From NCBI GenBank assembly GCA_963921825.1, contig OY997589.1, positions 84,242,523 through 84,306,522 of the forward strand: 64,000 bases of DNA. Reading direction: 5' to 3'. Below the pieces are notes generated by a model that was given only the letters and a program-made list of their open reading frames with translations, did no database searches and was not told where the DNA came from. The position numbers and the translations under genes were made by a program. Numbering within the stretch: position 1 is the first letter of the stretch; each line of letters begins with the position of its first letter. This stretch comes from Erodium maritimum (taxonomy: Eukaryota > Streptophyta > Magnoliopsida > Geraniales > Geraniaceae). Positions 46,201 to 56,420 of the stretch are shown here, piece by piece.

Positions 46201-48248
46201 TAAGGGTGCCTCGCTTCTTATTTCTCTTTCCAACTTTTGTTGAGCCTCTCTCAAGGTAGGGGTCAAAAATTCAATGCTCTCTTCTGCATAAGGGAGCTCA
46301 TTTCTTGCTTGATACATTAATCTTAAAAGGGTTAATTGTCAAAAACTACCTTAAAGGATTGTCCACAAACAAAAAACTACCTAAAGTTGTCCACGCTTTT
46401 AGGCTACACTAAAGTTTAGTCCACCGACTTCCGTTGGAAAAACGTAACGGAGAAATTGTGATGAGTGTTCATAATGAATGGTGTGGGCAATACATAATGC
46501 ATTCTAAAGTTGTGTGGGCAATTCATAATGCATTCTATAGTTGTGTGGCCAATACTTTAGGGTATTTTTTGACAATTAACCTGTTACGTATTTCTAACAG
46601 AAGTCGGTGGACAAAACTTTAGTGTAGCCTAAAAGCGTGGATAAAACTTTAGGTGGTTTTTCGTTTGTGGACAATACTTTAGGGTAGTTTTTGACAATTA
46701 ACCCATCTTAAAAGGCGGTACCTCATTTCTTATTTCTCTTCCTAACTTTTGTTGGGCCTTTCTTTTCATCCTTGTTGGGCCTCTCTCAAGGTAGGGGCCA
46801 AGAATTTAGTGCTCTCTTCTACATAAGGAAGCAAATTCTTGTTTGATACATCAATCTTAAAAAGTTCTTTGAGAATAAAAAATTGTTCGATGCTCTTTTA
46901 CTTCTACATAAGCAAGGTCTTGAGCACAGGATGCTTTGATACACCTGATTTGGTCTATAAAAAATGATATGCTTAACAATTAACAACATTGAATGTGATA
47001 AAAAAAAAAGTGACTTACACCAGCTTGAGAAAAGTCAGAATCATTTCCAGCAAAGATCATATCTGCAATTTGCCGTGAATAGTCTTTGACCTCACCAAAG
47101 ACGGATCCATCCTCAGAGTGAAATGCAATCTGATTTTCTTCTAGTAACATCAACCTAGAAGGTTTTTTCCAAAATGGGTACATTAACTTTCACAATATTC
47201 AACCATAACCATCTCATAGGAACATTAATCATGATGTTGATGATCACAACAACATGAAAGTTGAAGATTAGAAAGTAGGGATAATTGAAAAAAATACCCA
47301 GAAGTATTCATTTCTTGCAACCGTCGTCTTCTTTAATTGCACAAAATGTACCCTGAATTTGTCTTGTTGTTGCAACTTGTATAAAATGACGATTTTACCC
47401 TTACAATTTAGATTTTAAAAAGATAAAGTAAAGAATCAAAACATCAAAATTTTCATATCCCTTAAATTTCCTCCTCCATGTACCATACAAAGAGTAAGAA
47501 ATTCAAGGGATATGAAATTTTCGATTTTTTTTCTTTAATTATCATTTTTTAGATTTCAATTTCCAAGGGTAAAATCATCATTTTGAAACAAACTTATACA
47601 ACGAGCAACAAAAAGGAGTGTCCAGGGTACCTTTTTGCAATTATCAAAGAGGAGGGCTACAAGTTGCAAAAAGTGAATACCTCAGGGTACTTTTTTACAA
47701 CTATTCCTAAGAAAGTACCTTTTAGTCATGCTTCCGGAAGAAAGAAACTGGTCTTTGGTGATCTTCACATTTGCACTCCATATCACATCCTTACCAGCGG
47801 GCCATCTCAAGGGGGTCTTGTAATCCTTTGGAGGACGAACCAGGCACCTCTCTCCTCCTCTTGACAGTTCACAGTGCCGATCAAACTCCTCACCATCTCT
47901 AAACCCCGTTAACAAATTCACCGTTACATTGTAACAAGGCACGAAATTCTCTCTCTCTTTGCCACAAAGGCTTAGCTCTTTCTCCCCAGTAGCTCCTAGA
48001 GAAAGAGACCTCAGCTCTAAGATATCGAAAAGTGCTTGCTCCTTTAGCCTCCTATAGTTCTTAAAGACACTGGGCACAGGGGCGTGTGAAGTGATGGAGC
48101 TTAAATCATTTGTAGGAGACGACGACAAGACCGTGATCAGTGCAAGAACACTAACGAAGCACAAGAATAACCAGTTCAGTGGCAATCTGGAGCCCAAAAC
48201 CAGATATAATTTACTCAACCTGGAGCTTCTCATATCCAAATTATGCAT
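40205..48248 (-). CDS. QUASIMODO2-LIKE pectin methyltransferase (PMT4/PMT5 group), 8 exons
   Basis: Minus-strand exons: 48248-47719, 47154-47019, 45953-45713, 44647-44422, 43695-43532, 42706-42403, 41465-41333 and 40354-40205; about 627 residues. It is a type II Golgi membrane protein: short cytosolic N-terminus, anchor [18 protein letters not shown], then a lumenal putative SAM-dependent methyltransferase (DUF248). Visible motifs: [34 protein letters not shown], the SAM-binding [89 protein letters not shown] and [13 protein letters not shown]. The family acts on homogalacturonan for cell adhesion. A second Met five residues in (MRSSRL) may be the true start. The exon 5/6 junction lacks a strong donor (TATC|GTTCTC is used here). 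Every intron carries a fold-back element. Confidence 0.92.
40415..41215. mobile_element. cluster of family 1 MITE copies (intron 7)
   Basis: Three overlapping or adjacent copies: a left half at about 40415-40560, a near-full palindrome at about 40562-40947 (GAGATAATTGCAG to TTTCGCAATTTTCCC), and a right half at about 40950-41215. A 46-bp stretch (GAGGGCTATGATTCGCAAAA and following) is duplicated in tandem near 41100-41190. Confidence 0.75.
41510..42361. mobile_element. family 1 MITE, exact 9-bp target duplication, split by a nested MITE (intron 6)
   Basis: Left GAGATAGTAGCAAAAAAGTAC and right TTTTTTTCAATCATCTC. TAGTTACAA at 41501-41509 and 42362-42370. The right arm resumes after 42250 with TACAAAGTGCAACAAAAAG. 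Confidence 0.92.
41743..42241. mobile_element. family 4 MITE nested in the family 1 MITE
   Basis: GGCCAAAAGACAGTAACTTACC to GGGTAAGTTACTGTCTTTTG. Flanked by ACAAATTTA (41734-41742) and ACAAAATTA (42242-42250), 8 of 9 matching. The inner arms carry TTGGTTACACACGCTGTGCT and its inverse. Confidence 0.87.
42764..43185. mobile_element. family 1 MITE (intron 5)
   Basis: GGGTGATAATTGCAAAAAAG to TTTTTAGCGATTATCCC, with the central TTTGTACGGTACAAAGAGG palindrome. The target duplication is not clear. Directly followed by another fold-back element. Confidence 0.82.
43186..43495. mobile_element. fold-back element of the TTACCCTTAAGTATGCA family (intron 5)
   Basis: CAGTTACCCTTAAGTATGCACC and GGTGCATACTTAGGGGTAGCC are inverted. 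Also ACTTTTGGGTGTGAAATGAC. A second copy begins at about 59757. Confidence 0.7.
43904..44329. mobile_element. family 1 MITE, near-exact 9-bp target duplication (intron 4)
   Basis: GGAATAATTGCAAAAAGTACC to CTTTTTTGCAATGATCCC. TTACAACTA (43895-43903) and TTACAACTG (44330-44338). Central TTTTTGTACGGTACAAAG. Confidence 0.87.
44742..45145. mobile_element. inverted-repeat element (CACTTAAGTTACACCTA family, intron 3)
   Basis: TTAACACTTAAGTTACACCTA and CCTAGGTGTAGTGAAGTG are inverse, as are GCAGCTACCCCAGGATCC-like and GGGTAGCAGCTAAACG inner words. Centre AT-rich. Confidence 0.55.
45285..45661. mobile_element. family 1 MITE, exact 9-bp target duplication (intron 3)
   Basis: GGGATAATTGCAACAAAGTAC to TTTTTTGCAATTATCCC. 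AAATATATA at 45276-45284 and 45662-45670. It is 377 bp and one of the best-preserved copies. Confidence 0.93.
46200..46930. repeat. duplicated low-copy segment around the family 3 MITE (intron 2)
   Basis: CTTCTTATTTCTCTTTCCAACTTTTGTTG...CTCTCAAGGTAGGGG at 46208-46330 recurs at 46728-46870. The copies flank the MITE at 46329-46704. Part of the downstream copy (CTTCTACATAAGCAAG) also occurs near 35574. Confidence 0.7.
46329..46704. mobile_element. family 3 palindromic MITE, exact 9-bp target duplication (intron 2)
   Basis: GGGTTAATTGTCAAAAACTACC to its inverse. ATCTTAAAA at 46320-46328 and 46705-46713. It shares TTTAGTCCACCGACTTCCGTT and the inverse AGAAGTCGGTGGACAAAAC. A half copy opens the window (about 1-80). 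Confidence 0.93.
47278..47708. mobile_element. family 1 MITE touching the exon 1 donor (intron 1)
   Basis: GGGATAATTGAAAAAAATACC to TTTTTTACAACTATTCC. AGAAAGTA flanks at 47270-47277 and 47710-47717. On the gene strand the element starts only about 10 nt after the 5' splice site of exon 1. Confidence 0.82.
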
Positions 48249-48870
48249 CTAAACCACTAATGCATAGACCTCATATTCATCACAAATCAAACCCAATCCA
48301 AAAGACAAAGAGGGGTTCGGTCCAGGATGAGTAACTTCTACCAGGAAAAAGCTTATTCAGAGAAATGCCCAAGTTCTGAAACAATCTGTATTTGCCAGAT
48401 ATATCCAACAATCTCCAATTACACTCCAGATCAACCTGCAAATCAAAGTCAAAGATTCTCCCAATCACAAATCATTAGCCACGCTGATTCAGGTTTTGTT
48501 TTTGCTGCTCAGTAATCCTAAAAAAACATACAAATTGACCCAGAATCCCAAATTTTCCCTTTCCCCAACATTTTCTCAGCAACCAAACACATCAAAAGCA
48601 CACCAATTTCAGGTTTTTAACCAAAACCCAGATCTCGAAATGGAAATCAAAATGCAGGAATCAAACCAAACCCACCATAAACCCTTGAATTCCCCTCAAA
48701 TTCACAAACCCAGAAACAGAAAAGGAAGAACAACAACGAAATCAGTAGGGTTTTGGGGAAATCGTACCGGCAATGAGATTCACAACAAGAACAGGAGGTG
48801 GAGATTCTAGAGAGAGAAGCAATGCACGTCGGGAGAGAGAAGAAGAGTCCAGCTTTAATGGGGTCAGTGT
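48249..48870 (-). promoter_or_regulatory. 5' leader of the pectin methyltransferase gene with a probable leader intron
   Basis: On the minus strand a CT-rich leader near 48870-48770 ends in TCATTGCCG|GTACGATTTC, and GATTTGCAG|GTTGATCTGG gives an acceptor at about 48440. This suggests a 5'-UTR intron of about 330 nt. Transcription start not determined. Confidence 0.5.
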
Positions 48871-49238
48871 TGCTTTTATTGAGGTTTCTAAATATGTGAG
48901 TGATCAGATCCAAAAGGCACAGACATTCAGAAAAAAAGAACAAACATTACACGAACAGGACAAGTCTGTGAAAATAAAACAAGTAACCTTAGACTAATTA
49001 ATTGATTAAGAGTTGGATTAATTATAGTTACTGATTGATTCTCTGTTGTTCAGTATCTATTTTTGCTTCTCCTTTTTTCGTGACACACGCCACTTGTCTC
49101 ACCACGTCGTCTATATAAATTAGTACTAATTGTTTATGGTTTGTTTGATTAGTAATAGAAAATTTTGCCTTTATTGTTGTTATTGTATATTTTAATGCAT
49201 TGATGTTCATTTTAGTAGTAGTAACTTGTAACAATAAC

Positions 49239-50302
49239 ATGAGTCTGAGAGATTAGTACAATAGGGTTTTGTCTTTCTCTTTTTTTGTCTCTCACAGTTG
49301 TAGTAATTGTTATGAGCAACGAATTCGTCTTTGTCTCCACCACTACTGTAGTCTCTGTCGATGTTGTTTCCCCTCCCACTATGTGCACGAGAGTCTAGAT
49401 GGCCACCTCTACCATTTCTCATGTGGTCTTCGTTGTCCTAGATTCGTCACCGAGTCCATTCCCTGAGTTGTTCATCGGGCCCAACCATCCCCGACAATTG
49501 CATGTCAATTGGGACCTCGGCCAAACCACTTCATGGGAGATACGACCTACCCTCGATCATAACCTATTGCGGTCGCAATTCCACCTGTCGCATGCAGTGA
49601 CGGGAGGACCATCCATCAATACTCAACTCATTTTCGCTCCCAAACAGTCAGGTCGGGTCGGTTACGACCATCCTATGAACGGTGATGGCGCCCCAACAAT
49701 AATTGGTGGCGTTATATTTAGAGGACGAACCGGACGACGGTGACGAGGTGATGGATGTCCCGATTGAAGCTATTATGGCTGCTGTTGATGGGCGATATCA
49801 CTGCTCCCTAGTTAACCAGATTGTGGCTGACACGGGGTGCAGTATCAAGGTGCTTTGTGGTTAGGAAGGATCATATTTATCGAGGGCTGCAAAAAAACCT
49901 CGTTATGCTCCATGCGGCTGCTTGGACTCCATGGGTTGATGGATGGTTGCCTACCCCTCACGGCTAGGGACCGAGATTGAAGACCTTATCTTGGGAGCCC
50001 AGGATTACGCTAAAGGCCTCAGTTTATTTTTGATGTTTATGTTTCATTATTGGTTTACAGTACTGCTTTAAATTATGTTTTTATTATGTTGCTTTCGATT
50101 ATTTCAGTTTCCAACACAGGGTATGACGTAGAGGTCTATTTCTTTATCTAGGAGGTAAATTAGGTTATTTCTACAGGCTTCTGAGCATCGGGTATCCTAC
50201 GAGAGGCTTAGAATTATTATGTTCCCATGACTTTTTAGTCTTATTTGTATGGTTTGCCCTGCATTGGTAATGCAATTCCTCGTCGCCCATTTAGAAAAAA
50301 AA
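49239..50302 (+). mobile_element. LINE-derived element, 16-bp target duplication
   Basis: Flanked by AACTTGTAACAATAAC (49223-49238) and AACTTATAACAATAAC (50303-50318), one mismatch. Ends CGTCGCCCATTTAGAAAAAAAA. A partial frame at 49399-49743 shows no named domain. Reverse transcriptase absent. Confidence 0.8.
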
Positions 50303-50319
50303 AACTTATAACAATAACT

Positions 50320-52225
50320 AAAACCGTAGTACACCCACATTTATTAAAAATAATAATATTGTACATGTATAAAAATTAGAAATGTTAAAAAAAATTTGGA
50401 GGTACTTAAATCTTGAACTTATTTAACCACATTATGATGATTGGACTAGGCCTTCACATCAACACAACCACAACCAGTCGAAGAAGACATCGATAAGGCC
50501 TACACTCGCTTCTCTTTCAGGACGATTCATCGGCAGAGCCAAATGTGTAATTTGCTCCAAGTCTCCGTTGGGAGAGCTTCAGTTTGTTGTTGGAGGACAT
50601 TGCGATCGTGCTTGAGACTTATGTCCATAGTCTGGACACGAAGTCAACAACCCCCTCGATCGATCCTCCGGTGAGCCTTTCGACACTGAACAAGAGCATG
50701 CAACATCATAGGGACTAAACCTCTCGGGTCGTCGAGTATAACTAAGAGCATCTCCAATGCTGGGTGGTTTTCAAGCGGTTGGGAGCTGGCAGAGACGAAA
50801 CGGTTGCGGTTTGCAGGTGGTTCGGTGTTGGCGGAAACTATCAACGCTGACGCAACCGACAACAACATGCTCCGACGCCAACGACTACTTCTTGGTTGAC
50901 CAATAGTTGACTCTTGAAAAAAAAATATCTTGAAAAAATAAATAAATGCTAGTTTGTTCCACGGTGACAATAACCATCAAGGAACCCTCTCACATGTTTA
51001 TTGATGTCGATATCTAGATGGACGAGGAAAGTTGTCATGTGATCGACTTTCTATGGGGAACCGAACCATAAGGAAAGGGGAAAGACATGGGAACCATTCT
51101 GCCACTTGGGAAGTGCCCACGAACCATATAACAACCGTTGGGTAGTCATCGGGGACATGAACAGATTACTTCATCAACAAGACAAACGAAGAAGCCTTTC
51201 CTACCAAGAGCATCTAATAACATCTTTCTCATAAGTAATATTATAAGCAGGGCTAAATGATGCCCCCCTCGAAAAGTTACATTTTCACCTAGACGAGCGG
51301 CAAGGAGGAAATCAATCAAATGGAGATCCAATTAGACCGAGTACTAATGTCCCACAAGTTCGATGCTGACCATCCCTCGTTCCACCTTATCGCTAGGGGC
51401 ATATTAACGTTGGACCAAATACATATAACATTATACACATCCCGACCCAAACTGAAAGGTAACTCGCTTTTGATTTGAAAATGTTCGGGTAGAAGATTCG
51501 ACCTGCGGACACCTTATGCAAGAATCTTGGACGCCCTCTCATTGACCAGTTATCCATAAAGTTCAAGTCATCGGGAAAGACCTGCATATATGGGTAAAAC
51601 ATCTATAAAGCCAACCAATGAAAAATCCAAAAATTATAATGGAAGATAACTAGACTCAACGTTAGCCTAGACATGTTACATCTGACTCCGTTATGCATTA
51701 CAGAAGCAGTATGTGATTGTTTTAGATATTCGTGCGAGGTTTTGGAAGCAAAGTACGGGCTAATGAAAATGGAATCTGAAAATTTTAACATATAGTGGAT
51801 GGAATTACCCCTTCAAAGTACTGGCTTTTCCCCAACTTTTGTTTTCATCATATAATGACCCTTTTCTCCTCTCCTTTCAACTCCATACGTATTCTTCTTT
51901 ATTTGTACGTACTATCTCTATTTACTAAATTACATCACTCCCTTACTCACTAATAACTTCATACACCATTGCTTATTTTTTTTGTCCAATTTGGTCTGGT
52001 CACCGACTGAGGCCTTCACCAGTAAACGTTTGGTTGTTGTTGGTGCTGATGCCGACGATTAATTTCTGAAAAACAATTGAGATCAATCCAGTGGATTGGT
52101 TAACAAATCGGTGTATTTGTCTTGAGTTTTGATCGCTAAGATGTTCCCTTAGAGACGCTGAGACCATCCATTTATTTTCTACAAAATAATGAAATTTTAA
52201 TTAATCATGAAAAAAACAGATTAAG
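50320..52225. other. intergenic, no gene seen
   Basis: Short, unconvincing frames only. AAGAGCATCTCCAATGC at 50743 resembles a MITE end but no inverse partner was found. Confidence 0.4.
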
Positions 52226-52229
52226 AAAC

Positions 52230-53468
52230 ATGCGCAGCCTTCTCTAGAGCTCTGCTAAGGTTTGCTAGGGCTTGGGAGGTTTTGCGACGTAGCCGCGATT
52301 CATGGAGCTCATAGGTGAGATGGAGAGCGGGGAGAGCGGCTGTGATGGCGGGGTACACTGGGGACCTCGGCTGTCAGAGCTGGATGATCGGGACGTGACT
52401 GAGGACGCCCGAGAGGAGGCTCTGAAACCGGGTCTGATTGAAACGGAGGAGGACTCGGAGGAGGAGATGGAAGGGACGTTGTCTTCGAGGCCGCAGGAGG
52501 AGCTGGTGAGGGAGACCAGTCTGGCGGCTTCTGAGGGAGTGCTGATGGTGAAGATCGGGGCGTAGCCGATGTACTTTTCGACCTGGCCTGAGGAGAACGC
52601 GGGATGGGGGGCTGGAGGTCGGGTCCGCTTGAGACCGGCTGGTCTCCGCCGTACGCCGGCGAGGGGGCCGAGGCCTCGGCGGCTAGGGAGCGGCGCAGGT
52701 TGGCGAGGCCTGCTCCGTGACGTTGGCGAAGGCGATCAGACCTGTGTGTCCCCGACGGACAAGGGAGGGGGGTCACGCCGATATTGGTCTCATCGGGCTC
52801 GGAGGTAAGGCCGGAGGAGACGCCGGTAGAGGTTTCTTGGCGACGAAGGAAAGGGAGGGAGCCGGCGGTGGATGAAATTGCTAGGGTTTCTGAGGAGCGG
52901 GCCGGGGGTGAATTGGGCCTGGGCCGGGGGTTAGGGCGGGAAGAGGAGCCGGAGGAGGAAGAAGAATTTGGGACGTCGGATGAGGCGTCATCTGCAGCGG
53001 CGGGGGGCTTTAAGCACCCTCGCCTCCAGGAATGAGTATTTGAGGGGCCAGGGAGGGTTTGGTCGGCTGTATCGTCTCCCTGGTGTATAGGTGGCATTGG
53101 TACCACCAACAGCTGATGAATTACTTCTCTACCACTTCGGGGTCAGCAATCCCGCGTTCAGGAGCCCTACCATTATCAATCAAGGGAGGACGACGCACGC
53201 TGACATACCGGGGGAGTAATCGGTCCACCATTGTTTGCTTATCCTCTGATCTGCTCGGTCAGTTTCTTCTGGTTGGAGTATACTTTATCAGTATCCTCGG
53301 ATGCTACCGCAGTCCCGCCCCCCGACCGCAATTATGCTTAAGAGCACATTTAATTATTCTGCAATTGTCTTTCCACTTATGTTAGTTTGGTTTATGTACG
53401 GTGATTCCTACGTTTGTGGGAACCATACTACTTTATTTTAATAATATCATCATTTCCTCTAAAAAAAA
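52230..53468 (+). mobile_element. LINE-derived element with GC-rich body
   Basis: Starts ATGCGCAGCCTTCTCTAGAG (the element at 62214 starts ATGCGCAGTCCCTTAGGG). It has a strongly G-rich sense strand and ends TCATTTCCTCTAAAAAAAA. A 266-codon open frame on the opposite strand is low-complexity Pro/Ser and probably meaningless. Target duplication unclear. Confidence 0.6.
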
Positions 53469-53501
53469 TGATTAGTTGAAAAAATGTATAATTTAAAATA
53501 A

Positions 53502-55078
53502 GGGAAAATTTCATTTTACCACCCTGTCAAACATTTAACTTCAGTTTGATACCCTGGCATAAATTTTTATCAGTTTCATACCCAAACCAAACATTTAATT
53601 TCACTTTCATACCCAACCGGGTAAAATGTCCAAAACACCCCTAACTATTACTCAAATTTTCATCTCATGCCATTGGCTCAGAATTTGAAAGTAAGTGAAA
53701 TGACAATAATACCCTTCATTGTTTAGGGTGTTAAACTGAAATTTTCAATAATTTTAAAACAAAATCAGTTTTTTTTATAAATTCAATTTTTATTTTCAAA
53801 AAATCAGATTTTAATTTTAAAAATACATAAAATAATTTTTTTTATAAAAATCATTTTTTTATTAAAAACAGTTCTATTTTTTAAAAAAATTAATTTTATT
53901 TATATTAAAAAAAAATCTGGAGCTCACGAGTTCGTCTTCTCCGGCGTGGTCTCCGGCCACCCCTCCGCCGCCGTCGTCGTCCCCGGCCAGCGCACCTCCG
54001 CCGCCTCCTCCTCCCTCTTCCACGTCCTCCCCCTCCCTCTTCCACGTCCTCCCCCTCCCACTCCCACGCCCCTCACCAGATTTGGTTCAGATCTGATTTG
54101 AACCAGATCTGAACCAAATGCGTGAATCTCGTCGCCTCCGACCTCGCGCAGCAGATAAGAAGGCACCGCCTCCATGTCCTCCACAACCCAGCCCCCCTTG
54201 TTCCTTCCCATTCCCCCTTCGCCGCCGTCGTGCTCAGAAGCTCCAACGTGTAGAGGAGGTCGCCAGATCTGCTCGCATCGCCGAGAGCTCACCGGGTCTT
54301 GGCGTCGACCTGTTCAATTTTGATTCTGAGTTTGATTTAATTTCATATTTTGTTGTTGCTCACGTGTATGTATGTGGGTTTGATTCACATGTATGTGTGT
54401 TTAATTTCATATTTCATAAATTCAATTTTGATTCTGGGTTTGATTCAATGCACAAGCCGACCTCCAGTTTTTTTCGGATTTGGTTCAGATCTGGTTCAAA
54501 TCAGATCTGAACCAAATCTGGTGAGGGGCGTGAGAGTGGGAGGGGGAGGACGTGGAAGAGGGAGGAGGAGGCGGCGGAGGTGGGCTGGCCGGGGACGACG
54601 ACGGCGGCGGAGGGGTGGCCGGAGACCACGCCGGAGAAGACGAACTCGCGAGCTCCAGAATTTTTTTTAATATAAATAAAATTAATTTTTTTTAAAAATA
54701 AAACTGTTTTTAATAAAAAAAATTGATTTTTATAAAAAAATAATTTATTTTATGTATTTTTAAAATTAAAATATGATTTTTTGAAAGTAAAAATTGAATT
54801 TATAAAAAAAACTGATTTTGTTTTAAAATTATTGAAATTTTCAGTTTAACACCCTAAACAATGAAGGGTATTATTGTCATTTCACTTACTTTCAAATTCT
54901 GAGCCAATGACATGAGATGAAAATTTGAGTAATAGTTAGGGGTATTTTGGACATTTTACCCGGTTGGGTATGAAAGTGAAATTAAATGTTTGGTTTAGGT
55001 ATGAAACTGATAAAAATTTATGCCAGCGTATCAAACTGAAGTTAAATGTTTGACAGGATGGTAAAATGAAATTTTCCC
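53502..55078. mobile_element. Pack-MULE-like element: 1.58 kb, long terminal inverted repeats, exact 9-bp target duplication
   Basis: GGGAAAATTTCATTTTACCACC to its inverse. TTAAAATAA at 53493-53501 and 55079-55087. The arms extend about 600 bp each and include GC-rich segments (CTCCGGCGTGGTCTCCGGCC and inverse) and GGTTCAGATCTGATTTGAACC-type sequence. The unpaired middle (about 54120-54470) looks like captured gene sequence, with a CT-rich exon-like part running into AT-rich, TTTGATT-repeated intron-like DNA. Confidence 0.9.
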
Positions 55079-55199
55079 TTAAAATAATCATCTAAAAAAT
55101 TCCATCGTTTTTATTTAATAATTAATAATATTCCCATACATCAGGGGTATTAACGTAATTCCACAATATCTGGGCCGGTTGCATGATTGTATCTATAAT

Positions 55200-56415
55200 A
55201 GACCCGGTTTCGATCTCGCGCTACAAGAGCACGAACCGTTTCTACGCCCCGTTCATCGTCTTCCCCTTTTCGATTTCTCCGCAATTCGATCTCTGTCTCA
55301 CGAATTTCTCTTTCAATCACCAAAATCGATCCTCAATTTCGTTCGATTCGCGTCTCCCTCTATCGATCGATCCCTCTTTCGTCTTCCATCGTCGGCTTCT
55401 CGCGATTCTAGGGTTACGACTCAGATCTCCTCCCGTCGGGGATGTTCTTCCCCAGATCTTTCCTGTATATGATGTCTATGATCGTTACCGATGATTTCCC
55501 CTCTGTGTATTGGATCTAATTTTGTATATTCCTTTGGTTCTGTAAATTTCTAGGGTTTCGGAGTTTTTCGTTCTTCAGGATTGATCCAACTTTGAAATTT
55601 CTTGAGGGGTTCGGTTCCTCTTTCTGGGTTTTGATCGATTCATGTCCTTTTTGTCTCCAATTTGCTGTTTTCCTCTGTGAATTTGTATCTAGGGTTAGGG
55701 TTTGTTAAAAAAATTGGGGTTCTCAAATTCAGTTGGGCAAGCGTACAGAAATCACCTGTAGGCTGCAATTCAGAGTCCCCCTGATAAGAATTAGGCTCCA
55801 ATTTTGAGGTAATTGCTATTTTATATTTATTGGAATTTATTTCCTTATTTTTATTATTTTCTGATTTTTTTTAAATGTTAAAAATACAAAATTTATTTTA
55901 GTTAGTTATTGACTAAGGTAGTTTCATATTTCCCGTTACATTTTCATGTCTGTTTTTGAGTTATTAATGTAACTTAATGAGAAACTAATATGCTTGAGAA
56001 AAAATCAAACAAAAGGAAACATTTTGCATGTGTATTTAAAAAAAAAATCAATATATGATATGGAATGAGTATTTAAGTTCTGAAGTTCCAAATTTAAGCA
56101 TGCAATTCCATTTAAGTTCATAAGTTATATACTTGCATGCTATACTGTTTGTCTTATCTTTATTTTCCTCTGTTATAATTATAAAGTGTGCATTGCATGC
56201 ACAACTTCAGTGATTCTTTGCTGCAATTAGATCCCCACTGTATGTTGCTGTATTTGTTTGGATTTCCCTGATATGAGTTGATCTCAGGGTACTTTTTTTG
56301 CTATTATCCGTTAATCTTACTTAGTTGTTGGACCTGTTATCATTAGCTGAACTTATCTGCTTAACTCATTGAGAATTTTTTTATTTAAGAAAATGCATGC
56401 TTGTTTATCTTTCAG
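55200..56415 (+). promoter_or_regulatory. 5' leader exon and leader intron of the ELM2 gene
   Basis: 55200-55480 is CT-rich, leader-like (CGATCTCTGTCTCACG, CTCCTCCCGTCGGGGATG). The coding exon is preceded by TTATCTTTCAG at 56415. A long first intron in the leader is inferred; its donor is not settled. Confidence 0.5.
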
Positions 56416-56420
56416 GCCAA

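Noticed and set aside
52309..53109. 266-codon frame on the minus strand, longest simple open frame near 52 kb
   Set aside because: Pro/Ser low complexity opposite a G-rich LINE-derived body; stops are rare because of composition.
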